NCBI RefSeq assembly: GCF_014203895.1
Contig: NZ_JACHJY010000009.1
Location: 248,001-312,000, forward strand
Reading direction: 5' to 3'
DNA from: Streptomyces nymphaeiformis
GTDB lineage: Bacteria > Actinomycetota > Actinomycetes > Streptomycetales > Streptomycetaceae
Length of the DNA: 64,000 nucleotides
Every line of letters starts with the position of its first letter. Within the stretch, counting starts at the first letter, position 1. A program made the translations under genes and the position numbers. Under the pieces are notes generated by a model. It was not told the DNA's origin, made no database searches, and was given only the letters and a program-made list of their open reading frames with translations. Of this stretch, positions 23,346 to 30,341 are shown in pieces.

Positions 23346-25771
23346 CGGTTCGCTCCTTCCGTCACGGCGTCCCACATCCGGCGCGCCGCGCTCCTGTCCA
23401 GGGGCCGGTCACGGTCCCGGACGAGTTCGTTCAGCAGTCCCCTGAGCCGGTCCCGGTCGCGGCGGTCCACCGCGAGGCGGGGCAGGAAGGCGCAGACGCG
23501 TCCGAGCGCCTCGGGGTCCTTCGCGGCGCGCCGGAGCAGGCCGCCGAGGGCTTCGAGGGCGGCCCCTCCGGAGCGGGCCGTGGCGAGGGTGTGCCGCAGC
23601 AGCCACGCGAGTTCCGGCGCGAGCCCGGGCCTGGTCGCGAGCAGGGCGACGAGGAGCGGGCGGGCCGCGTGCTCGTCGAGTTCGGGCACGTCGCGCAGCG
23701 CCCACAGGTGGGTGGTCCGGGTGCTCAGCGTGCGGATGGCGGTGAGGTGGACCAGGTTGGCGAGGTTGAGCCGGCCGTCCTCCAGCCACTGGCGGAGCCT
23801 CCGGAGGACGGGCTCCGGTTCTCCGGCGGCGAGCAGCCGGGCCGTGCTGAAGGAGGCCGGCACGAGCACGTCGCCGTCGGCGGGCTCGCACGTCCTGACG
23901 ACCCGGGCGAGTGCGTCGAGGGAGCCGGGCACGTCCCCGGCGGCCAGGACGAAACCGTGGGCGAGGAGGGCGGTCGCGACGAGCGTGGAGTCCTCGGAGA
24001 CCGCCCAGTCCTTCAGCACGGAGGCGACGGCCGGCCTGATCCGGGGGTCGCGCGCGGACTCGGCGAGCGCGGTCGCGGCCGCGAGGCGGGTCACGGGGGC
24101 GTCCGTCACGGCGAGGGGGACGATCAGCTCGCGGAAGCCGTGGATCCAGTCCCAGGAGCAGAGCACGCCCGCCGCGACGGAGGCCCGCACCCACACCTCG
24201 GCGCGCGGGTCGTCGCAGAGGGCGCGCAGCCAGCGCGCCACCGGCCCGCGGACGTTGTGGTAGCCGTGCCAGACCTCCCCGAGGACGGCGGCGGCGAGGG
24301 CCTCGCCCCGGAAGCGCACGGCCCGTACCGGCACCTTCGCCGGGCCGAGGTCCAGTTCGCCGTCCTCCAGGACGGCCCGCGCCCGCGTCGGCCGGTGCTC
24401 GGCGTGCGCGCCGAACAGGCGCCGTCCGGGGGCCTGTCCGGGGTCGAGGGTGACGGCGAGTTCCCAGGCGAGGAGCTCGGCGGCCTCGGCGGCGAGGCTG
24501 TAGGCGGAACCGTCGAACACGGCGACGGCGATCCGGAACGCCCCGGCGTTCAGGGCGGGGAGCGCCTCGGGGAGCACCCCGGGACGGTCGGCGCCCGCGA
24601 ACCACTCGCGGGCCTGTGCCGTCACGAACCCGGCGCACTCGGCGAGGAGTTGATCGTCCGTCATCTCACCACGCCAGTGCCGGGCGAGGTGTTCGGCGAG
24701 CCGGGCGGCCTCGCGGGGCCGCAGCTCCTCCAGGCCGAGCGCCCGGACGACGTCGGGCCGCGCGGCGAGCGCCCGCGCGGCACCGAGGGCCTCGGCCGGC
24801 TCGCCCCGCAGCCGTTCCCGCAGATGCCTCCGGAGGACCTCGTCGGCGGGCGGCGGCGCGCAGTACGTCCCGTACCGTCCGCGCATCAGCCGGTCGGCCG
24901 GCTCGCCGCTCTCGACGAGGACGATGCCGTACGCGTCACGGCTGCGCAGCAGTTCCCCGAAGCGGTCCAGGTGCAGTTCGGAGAGGCGGGCGGCGGGGCG
25001 CCGGGCGGTGACGGCGCCCTCGCGCGGTGCTTCGCCCTCGGTCCGGCCGTCCTCCGTGAGCAGCTCCATGAGGTGGCCGCCGCCCTCCTGGAGGGCCTCG
25101 CCGGTGATCTCGTCGACGCCGTGGCGGGGGTCGAGGCGGAAGACCTTGCCGCCGGTGACCTCGTCGAGGAGGGCGAGCGCGGTGGCCTTGCGGCCGCTGC
25201 CGGGCTCTCCGCACAGGACGAGGACCCGGTTCTCGCGGAGCCGCTCCTTCATCCGCTGGTAGCCGGCGATCTCGCAGTACACCTGGGCGAGGTGGGCGAG
25301 CGTCTCGGGCGGTACGGGTCCCCGGACGAAGCGCGAGGCGTCGCCGAAGCCGTACACGGAGAAGAACTGGTTGCCCTCGAAGAACGTCCCGTCGCCCTGG
25401 ACGCTGGTGTGGCGGTCGCCGGCCGTGCTCGCCCAGGTGCGCAGCGCGCGGCGGGCGGTGGCGGCGCCGCCGGTGTCGCCGCCGGCGAGGGGACCGCGGT
25501 CGGCGGCCGCGAAGACGTCCGGCTCGCGCGGGGCTTCGCCGGAGCCGTCGCCGCGGTCGCCGTCGCGGTCGCGGTCGCTGCGGTCACCGCGCCCCCTATC
25601 CCCCCTATCCCCGCGATCGCCGCGGTCCTTGCCCCGGTCGCCGCCGCGGTCGTGCGGATCCGCCCGGTCGCCCCGGCCGCCGCCGTCCCCCCGGCCGTCC
25701 CGGTGGTCCCGGTCGTGGCCGGAGTCCGGGGTGTCGCTCCCCGTCGCCGCCTCGTCGTCCTGGTCGCTCAC
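23342..25771 (-). CDS. STAND-like P-loop NTPase with degenerate Walker A
   Basis: The 809-residue protein starts at GTG 25771 (GTGA overlap with the cyclase stop). Residues 1-75 are a disordered Asp/Arg/Gly tail (DRGDRG repeats). A short motif V-x-G-D-x5-G-N-x-F occurs near 121-135. The nucleotide loop reads GEPGSGRKAT (about 187), with Arg where the canonical Lys should be and a Lys one step later. 'YGIVLVESGEP' may be the Walker B strand. The C-terminal 450 residues are helical and repeat-like (many 'Leu-Ala-Arg-Ala' helices), as in STAND sensors. It may be a STAND protein that binds but does not hydrolyse nucleotide. It probably senses a trigger and controls the neighbouring cyclase or effector. 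Confidence 0.6.
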   Translation of the reverse strand: MSDQDDEAATGSDTPDSGHDRDHRDGRGDGGGRGDRADPHDRGGDRGKDRGDRGDRGDRGRGDRSDRDRDGDRGDGSGEAPREPDVFAAADRGPLAGGDTGGAATARRALRTWASTAGDRHTSVQGDGTFFEGNQFFSVYGFGDASRFVRGPVPPETLAHLAQVYCEIAGYQRMKERLRENRVLVLCGEPGSGRKATALALLDEVTGGKVFRLDPRHGVDEITGEALQEGGGHLMELLTEDGRTEGEAPREGAVTARRPAARLSELHLDRFGELLRSRDAYGIVLVESGEPADRLMRGRYGTYCAPPPADEVLRRHLRERLRGEPAEALGAARALAARPDVVRALGLEELRPREAARLAEHLARHWRGEMTDDQLLAECAGFVTAQAREWFAGADRPGVLPEALPALNAGAFRIAVAVFDGSAYSLAAEAAELLAWELAVTLDPGQAPGRRLFGAHAEHRPTRARAVLEDGELDLGPAKVPVRAVRFRGEALAAAVLGEVWHGYHNVRGPVARWLRALCDDPRAEVWVRASVAAGVLCSWDWIHGFRELIVPLAVTDAPVTRLAAATALAESARDPRIRPAVASVLKDWAVSEDSTLVATALLAHGFVLAAGDVPGSLDALARVVRTCEPADGDVLVPASFSTARLLAAGEPEPVLRRLRQWLEDGRLNLANLVHLTAIRTLSTRTTHLWALRDVPELDEHAARPLLVALLATRPGLAPELAWLLRHTLATARSGGAALEALGGLLRRAAKDPEALGRVCAFLPRLAVDRRDRDRLRGLLNELVRDRDRPLDRSAARRMWDAVTEGANR

Positions 25772-26586
25772 TCCGGTTCACCCGCCCCCGCGGCCGCGGC
25801 CGCGGCCGTGCCCGCGCCCGTGCTCTTGCGGATGCCGGTGAAGTCGCCGTGGAAGGTGTTGCCGTGGACGTCGAGGAGGTCTCCCCCGACGTGGTACGTA
25901 CGGTCCCCTCCCCCGGTCCGGGGCGTTGGGCCGTCCCCCCGCGACGGCCCAACGCCGGTCCGTGCACCCTCCTCGCCGCCGGGCAGCGGCGGGACGGTCC
26001 TGCGCGGTACGTGGAACCACGCGGTCTCGTCGGTCTCCTTGGACCGGATGCGGGCCGGCCGGTAGTGGGCGGGCTCGACGTACCGCCCGCCCTCGGCGAC
26101 CACGTTCCCGTACAGCCAGTCGGAGACGACGACGAGGAGGTCGACCTCGGGGCTCTCCGCCATGATCTGCTTGGCGGGGGCGCTGTCGCAGAGCCGGGCC
26201 GCGAGGTCCACGGCCCGCCCGACGAGCCCGTGCCGGTCCTGGGCGACGAGCCCCGCGTTCATCCCGATCCGCAGCCGGAGGCGGCGGCTCCGGCCCGTGT
26301 TGTGGGCGCGGAGGCTCTCGTACAGGGTGTCGATCCAGCGTCCGACCATGAGCGTCGGCGGCACGTCGGGGCGCAGGGCGGCGAGGATGCCGTCCCCCCG
26401 GTCCTCCTGGTGGAAGGTGCCGGGTTCGACGCCGACGGAGCCGTACGCCTCGTCGAAGGCGGCGTACATGGCGGCCCGGTGCAGTTCCTTCCCGGCGATG
26501 TCCAGGGTCCCGGAACCGCAGATGTCGCCGAAGACGACGAACCGGTGGATCCCGCCCGCTACCCCGTTCACTTCCGCACTGCTCAC
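25768..26586 (-). CDS. Class III nucleotide cyclase, Pycsar-cyclase-like
   Basis: The 272-residue protein carries a cyclase homology domain (about 14-200). Both metal-binding Asp residues are present: D21 in GDICG and D65 in RGDG. RIGMNAGLV and the VGRAVDLAARL segment keep the conserved Arg, but Asp replaces the usual Asn. It should therefore be catalytically competent. Whether it makes cAMP, cGMP, cCMP or cUMP cannot be read directly; a PycTM-like gene in the operon suggests a pyrimidine product. The C-terminus (231-250) holds HVGGDLLDVHGNTFHG, similar to a motif in the next protein. The start GTG 26586 has AGGGAG seven bases upstream; GTG 26571 is possible. Confidence 0.75.
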   Translation of the reverse strand: MSSAEVNGVAGGIHRFVVFGDICGSGTLDIAGKELHRAAMYAAFDEAYGSVGVEPGTFHQEDRGDGILAALRPDVPPTLMVGRWIDTLYESLRAHNTGRSRRLRLRIGMNAGLVAQDRHGLVGRAVDLAARLCDSAPAKQIMAESPEVDLLVVVSDWLYGNVVAEGGRYVEPAHYRPARIRSKETDETAWFHVPRRTVPPLPGGEEGARTGVGPSRGDGPTPRTGGGDRTYHVGGDLLDVHGNTFHGDFTGIRKSTGAGTAAAAAAGAGEPE

Positions 26587-26665
26587 TCTCGGACTCCCTG
26601 TGTGTGGTGCCGTGATGGTGCGCGTGTCCAGACTGGCCGCGTGCCGCGACCGGCGATGTAGCCGT

Positions 26666-27391
26666 TTACACACCCGGCGGAGATTCGTCCGCCGGGTTTC
26701 CGCCGGGGCGTGCGCGCCCCTGCGCGAGGAGCACCAGGACCGGCATGTCGAGGACGACGACGGTGCGGTGCGCGGTGCGGACGACGTCCTGCTCGCGGAG
26801 CAGGCGCAGTGCCTTGGCCACCGCTTCGCGGGTGGCTCCGATGGCCGCCGCCAGGTCGTGCTGGGGCAGCGGGAGTTCGAGTACGGTCCCGCCGTCGGCG
26901 CGTCGTCCGGCGCGCTCGGCGAGTTCGAGGAGGCGGGCGGCGAGGCGCTGGAGGACGGTCTCGGAGGCGAGCGCGCGGCGTTCGACGTCGGCGCTGCGCA
27001 GCCGGGTGGCGAGCTGGCGCATGATCAGCGCGGTCGCGTGCGGGCGGGCGGCGAGGAAGCGGCGGAAGCGGTCGCCGGAGATGGCCACGGCCTCGACGGT
27101 GCCGAGGGCGGTGACGCTGGCGCTGCGCGGGCCGCGGTCGACGGCGGCGAGGTCGCCGACGACCTCGCCGGCGCCGCGCAGGGCGAGGATGAGCCGCGAT
27201 CCGCGCTCGGTGCCGACGGAGACGACGGACCAGCCGGAGAGGAGGGCGAGGACGTAGGCGGTGGTGTCGCGTTCGCGGATCATCACCTCCCCGGGTTCGT
27301 AGACGCGCCGGGCGCCCTCGGCGAGCAGCGACCGCCGGTCGGCCGCGGGGAGGGCGTGGAGGAAGGAGCGGTCCTGACCGAAGAGACTCAT
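26666..27391 (-). CDS. CRP/FNR-family transcriptional regulator
   Basis: The 241-residue protein has an N-terminal cyclic-nucleotide-binding beta-roll: GEV near 34 and the phosphate-binding cassette GDLAAVDRGPRSA at 79-91. The Arg-Ser pair is intact, and the usual Glu of 'GEL' is Asp. A dimerisation helix and a C-terminal winged helix (PQHDLAAAIGATREAVAKALRLL, about 175-200) follow. It is the first gene of the ten-gene operon, 79 bp ahead of the nucleotide cyclase. It could sense the cyclic nucleotide made next door and control the operon, an attractive but unproven loop. Two inverted repeats 93-127 bp upstream of its start may be its own sites. Confidence 0.9.
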   Translation of the reverse strand: MSLFGQDRSFLHALPAADRRSLLAEGARRVYEPGEVMIRERDTTAYVLALLSGWSVVSVGTERGSRLILALRGAGEVVGDLAAVDRGPRSASVTALGTVEAVAISGDRFRRFLAARPHATALIMRQLATRLRSADVERRALASETVLQRLAARLLELAERAGRRADGGTVLELPLPQHDLAAAIGATREAVAKALRLLREQDVVRTAHRTVVVLDMPVLVLLAQGRARPGGNPADESPPGV

Positions 27392-27483
27392 CGCCGCTCA
27401 CCCCCGTACCGTCCGCGGGCCCTCCGGGGAAGACCGTCCGCCGGTGGCCGACCGGCGTGTTCGCGTGTGTGTTCCCACCTCAT

Positions 27484-27518
27484 GTGGCGTCCTGCGCCAC
27501 GTTGTTGACGTTGCGTCA
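27484..27518. promoter_or_regulatory. Two inverted repeats upstream of the CRP-like gene
   Basis: 27484-27500 is GTGGCG-TCCTG-CGCCAC and 27506-27518 is TGACG-TTG-CGTCA. They lie 93-127 bp upstream of the regulator's start, in a locally less GC-rich patch. Dyad symmetry and position suit autoregulation by the CRP-like dimer or another regulator. No clear -35/-10 pair is visible. Confidence 0.4.
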
Positions 27519-27570
27519 CGTCATGGGGTGAAGAACGCTAGAGGGTGCGGAAGAAACGCGTCAACGAGCA

Positions 27571-27616
27571 CGGGGGGCGCAGGGGAGCGCCGCCCCCGGC
27601 CCCCCTGCGCCCCCCG
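27571..27616. terminator. GC-rich hairpin downstream of pnkp, first of a pair in + coordinates
   Basis: Perfect 15-bp arms: CGGGGGGCGCAGGGG at 27571-27585 and its complement at 27602-27616, with a 16-base loop. With the next hairpin it separates the RNA-repair operon from the ten-gene operon. Confidence 0.6.
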
Positions 27617-27625
27617 CGGAACCGC

Positions 27626-27675
27626 CCGGTGGGTGTTCGCGAAGCCTTGGTGAAGGCTTCGCGAACACCCACCGG
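27626..27675. terminator. Perfect 23-bp stem hairpin with GGTG loop, pnkp terminator
   Basis: Arms 27626-27648 and 27653-27675 are perfectly complementary over 23 bp around a four-base loop. The stem starts CCGGTGGGTG and ends AAGCCTT at the loop. It lies 138 bp beyond the pnkp stop and is the first hairpin met by leftward transcription. The stem is unusually long for a simple terminator. Confidence 0.75.
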
Positions 27676-27812
27676 AATCCATGCTTCGGCGTGACCGCCA
27701 CCGGGGCGGGCACGGTCCGCCGGGCCGGAGCCCCGGGCCGGAGCCCCGGGCCGCGCCGCGGGGGCCGCAAGGTCCGCGGCAGCCGGGGGCGGTACCCCGT
27801 CCCCGGCTCGGG

Positions 27813-30341
27813 TCAGAGCCTCGGGTCGACCGGTTCCGACTCCAGGGCGAGGACCGCGAAGACGGCCTCGTGGACGCGCCAGAGCGGTTCACCCGCGGCG
27901 AGGCGGTCGAGGGCCTCCAGGCCGAGGGCGTACTCGCGCAGCGCCAGCGACCGCTTGTGGCCGAGGAACCGCTGCCGCAGCCGCTCCAGGTTCTCCGGTC
28001 GGGTGTACTCGGGACCGTAGATGATCCGCAGGTACTCCCGGCCGCGCACCTTCACACCCGGCTGCCCGAGGCGGCCGTTCCCGTCCCGCACCAGCGCCGC
28101 CAGCGGCTTGACGACCATGCCCTCGCCACCCGCCCCGGTCAGCTCCAGCCACCAGTCGGTGCCCGCGCGGACCGAGGCCTCGTCGCCGGTGTCGACGACG
28201 AGCCGGCGGGTGACCTGGAGCAGCCCGGTCGGGTCGTGCTCGACGAGCCGGTCGAGCCAGGCAAGCTGCTCGTCGTGCGGCACCGCCGCGAGCGAGCGCC
28301 CACGCGCCGCGAGCAGCTGGAACGGCGCGAACCGCACGCCCTCAAGACCCTCGGTCGGCCAGCAGTACCTGCGGTACGCCTCGGTGAAGGCCGTCGCGTC
28401 CACGGCCCGCTCCCGCTGCCGGGCGAGCAGCCCGTCGACGCCCTCGACCCCGCGCCCCACCGCCCGCTCCAGGGCGTCGATCGCCCCGGGCAGGACCGCA
28501 CCGGAGGCCGCGCCGACCGCCGCGTACTGCGCGCGCAGCAGCCCCGCGGACTTGAGCGACCACGGCATCAGCTCCCCGTCGAGCAGCAGCCAGTCGGTGT
28601 CGAGCTCGTCCCACAACCCCGCCGCGCCGATCGCCGTCCGCAGCCGCCCCAGGACCTCCTCGGTGACGGCGACGTCGTCGAAGAAGGGCCGCCCCGTACG
28701 CGTGTGCAGCGCACCGGTCACCCCCGCGACGCCGAAGCGCTCGCGCGCCGCGTCATCGTCGCGGCAGACCAGGGCCACCGCCCGCGAGCCCATGTGCTTC
28801 TCCTCGCACACGACCCGCTCGACGCCGTCCGCCCGGTACTGGGCGAAGGCCTCGGCCGGGTGCTCCAGGTAGCCCTCCTCCTTCGAGGTGGCGGTCGGCG
28901 CCATCGTCGGCGGCAGGTACGCGAGCAGCCGCGGGTCGACCGCGAACCGGCTCATGACCTCCAGGGCCGCCGCGGCGTTCTCCTCGCGCACGGCGACGTT
29001 CCCGAGGTGACGGGTCTCCACCGTCCGCCGCCCGTGCACATCGGCCAGGTCCAGGGGCCGCCCCTGGTGCCCGCCGGGCGCCTCGGTGACGAGCGGCCGC
29101 GCCGGCTCGTACCAGACCTTCTCGGCCGGTACGTCGACGAGCTCGCGCTCCGGCCAGCGCAGCGCGGTCATCTTCCCGCCGAAGACGGCGCCGGTGTCGA
29201 GGCAGAGGGTGTTGTTGATCCACGACGTGGTGGGCACGGGAGTGTGCCCGTACACGACGGTGGCCCGCCCCCGGTACTCCTCCGCCCACGGGTAACGCAC
29301 CGGCAGCCCGAACTCGTCGGTCTCGCCCGTGGTGTCCCCGTACAGCGCGTGCGAACGAACCCGCCCGGACGTCCGGCCGTGGTACTTCTCCGGCAGACCG
29401 GCGTGGCACACGACGAGGTTCCCGCCGTCGAGGACGTAGTGGGAGACGAGCCCCTCGATGAACGCCGCCACCTCCGCGCGGAACTCCTCGCTCTCCCGCC
29501 CCAACTGCTCGATGGTCTCGGCCAGTCCGTGCGTCTCCTGCACCTTCCGGCCCTTGAGCCACCGGCCGAGCTTGTTCTCGTGGTTGCCGGGGACGCACAG
29601 GGCGTCGCCCGCGGCGACCATCGCCATGACCCGGCGCAGCACGCCCGGCGAGTCGGGGCCCCGGTCGACGAGGTCGCCCACGAAGACGGCCGTCCGCCCC
29701 TCGGGGTGGTGTCCGTCGACGTAACCGAGCTTCGCGAGCAGGGTCTCCAGCTCGGAACGGCAGCCGTGGATGTCGCCGATGATGTCGAACGGGCCGGTGA
29801 GGTGCCGCAGATCGTTGAAGCGCCGCTCCAGAACGACCTCGGCCCCCTCGACCTCCTCCACCGAACGCAGCACGTGCACCTTGCGGAAGCCCTCGCGCTC
29901 CAGACCGCGCAGCGAACGCCGCAGCTCCCGCCGGTGCCGCTGGATGACGTGCGCCGGCATGTCCGCGCGGTCGGGCCGGGCGGCGTTCCGCGTGCGGCAC
30001 ACCTCCTCGGGCAGGTCGAGGACGATCGCGATCGGCAGCACGTCGTGCTCCCTGGCCAGCCGGACCAGCTGACGCCGGGCCTCCTGCTGCACGTTGGTGG
30101 CGTCGACGACGGTCAGCCGCCCCGCCGCCAGACGCTTGCCCGCGATGTAGTGCAGGACGTCGAAGGCGTCCCTGCTCGCGGACTGGTCGTTCTCGTCGTC
30201 GGCGACGAGCCCGCGGCAGAAGTCGGAGGAGACGATCTCGGTCGGCTTGAAGTGACGCCGGGCGAAGGTGGACTTGCCGGAACCGGTGGCACCGACGAGC
30301 ACCACGAGGGAGAGATCGGTGACGGGCAGGGTGCGGGTCAT
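27813..30341 (-). CDS. pnkp: Polynucleotide kinase-phosphatase-ligase (bacterial Pnkp)
   Basis: The 842-residue RNA-repair enzyme has three domains. The 5' kinase has Walker A GATGSGKST at 18-25. The metallophosphatase has GDIHGC near 186, GDLVDRG and GNHENK. The C-terminal nucleotidyltransferase/ligase-like domain has EEKHMGSRAV near 512, whose Lys takes the AMP. This is the known Pnkp layout. It heals and seals RNA ends left by ribotoxin cleavage, acting as a complex with Hen1, which methylates the 3' end before ligation. The start ATG 30341 overlaps the hen1 stop (ATGA), so the two are co-translated. Two hairpins follow downstream. Confidence 0.95.
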   Translation of the reverse strand: MTRTLPVTDLSLVVLVGATGSGKSTFARRHFKPTEIVSSDFCRGLVADDENDQSASRDAFDVLHYIAGKRLAAGRLTVVDATNVQQEARRQLVRLAREHDVLPIAIVLDLPEEVCRTRNAARPDRADMPAHVIQRHRRELRRSLRGLEREGFRKVHVLRSVEEVEGAEVVLERRFNDLRHLTGPFDIIGDIHGCRSELETLLAKLGYVDGHHPEGRTAVFVGDLVDRGPDSPGVLRRVMAMVAAGDALCVPGNHENKLGRWLKGRKVQETHGLAETIEQLGRESEEFRAEVAAFIEGLVSHYVLDGGNLVVCHAGLPEKYHGRTSGRVRSHALYGDTTGETDEFGLPVRYPWAEEYRGRATVVYGHTPVPTTSWINNTLCLDTGAVFGGKMTALRWPERELVDVPAEKVWYEPARPLVTEAPGGHQGRPLDLADVHGRRTVETRHLGNVAVREENAAAALEVMSRFAVDPRLLAYLPPTMAPTATSKEEGYLEHPAEAFAQYRADGVERVVCEEKHMGSRAVALVCRDDDAARERFGVAGVTGALHTRTGRPFFDDVAVTEEVLGRLRTAIGAAGLWDELDTDWLLLDGELMPWSLKSAGLLRAQYAAVGAASGAVLPGAIDALERAVGRGVEGVDGLLARQRERAVDATAFTEAYRRYCWPTEGLEGVRFAPFQLLAARGRSLAAVPHDEQLAWLDRLVEHDPTGLLQVTRRLVVDTGDEASVRAGTDWWLELTGAGGEGMVVKPLAALVRDGNGRLGQPGVKVRGREYLRIIYGPEYTRPENLERLRQRFLGHKRSLALREYALGLEALDRLAAGEPLWRVHEAVFAVLALESEPVDPRL

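Noticed and set aside
27521..27653. Short ORFs through the two hairpins downstream of pnkp
   Set aside because: Their codons are the hairpin stems; no ribosome site or similarity supports translation.
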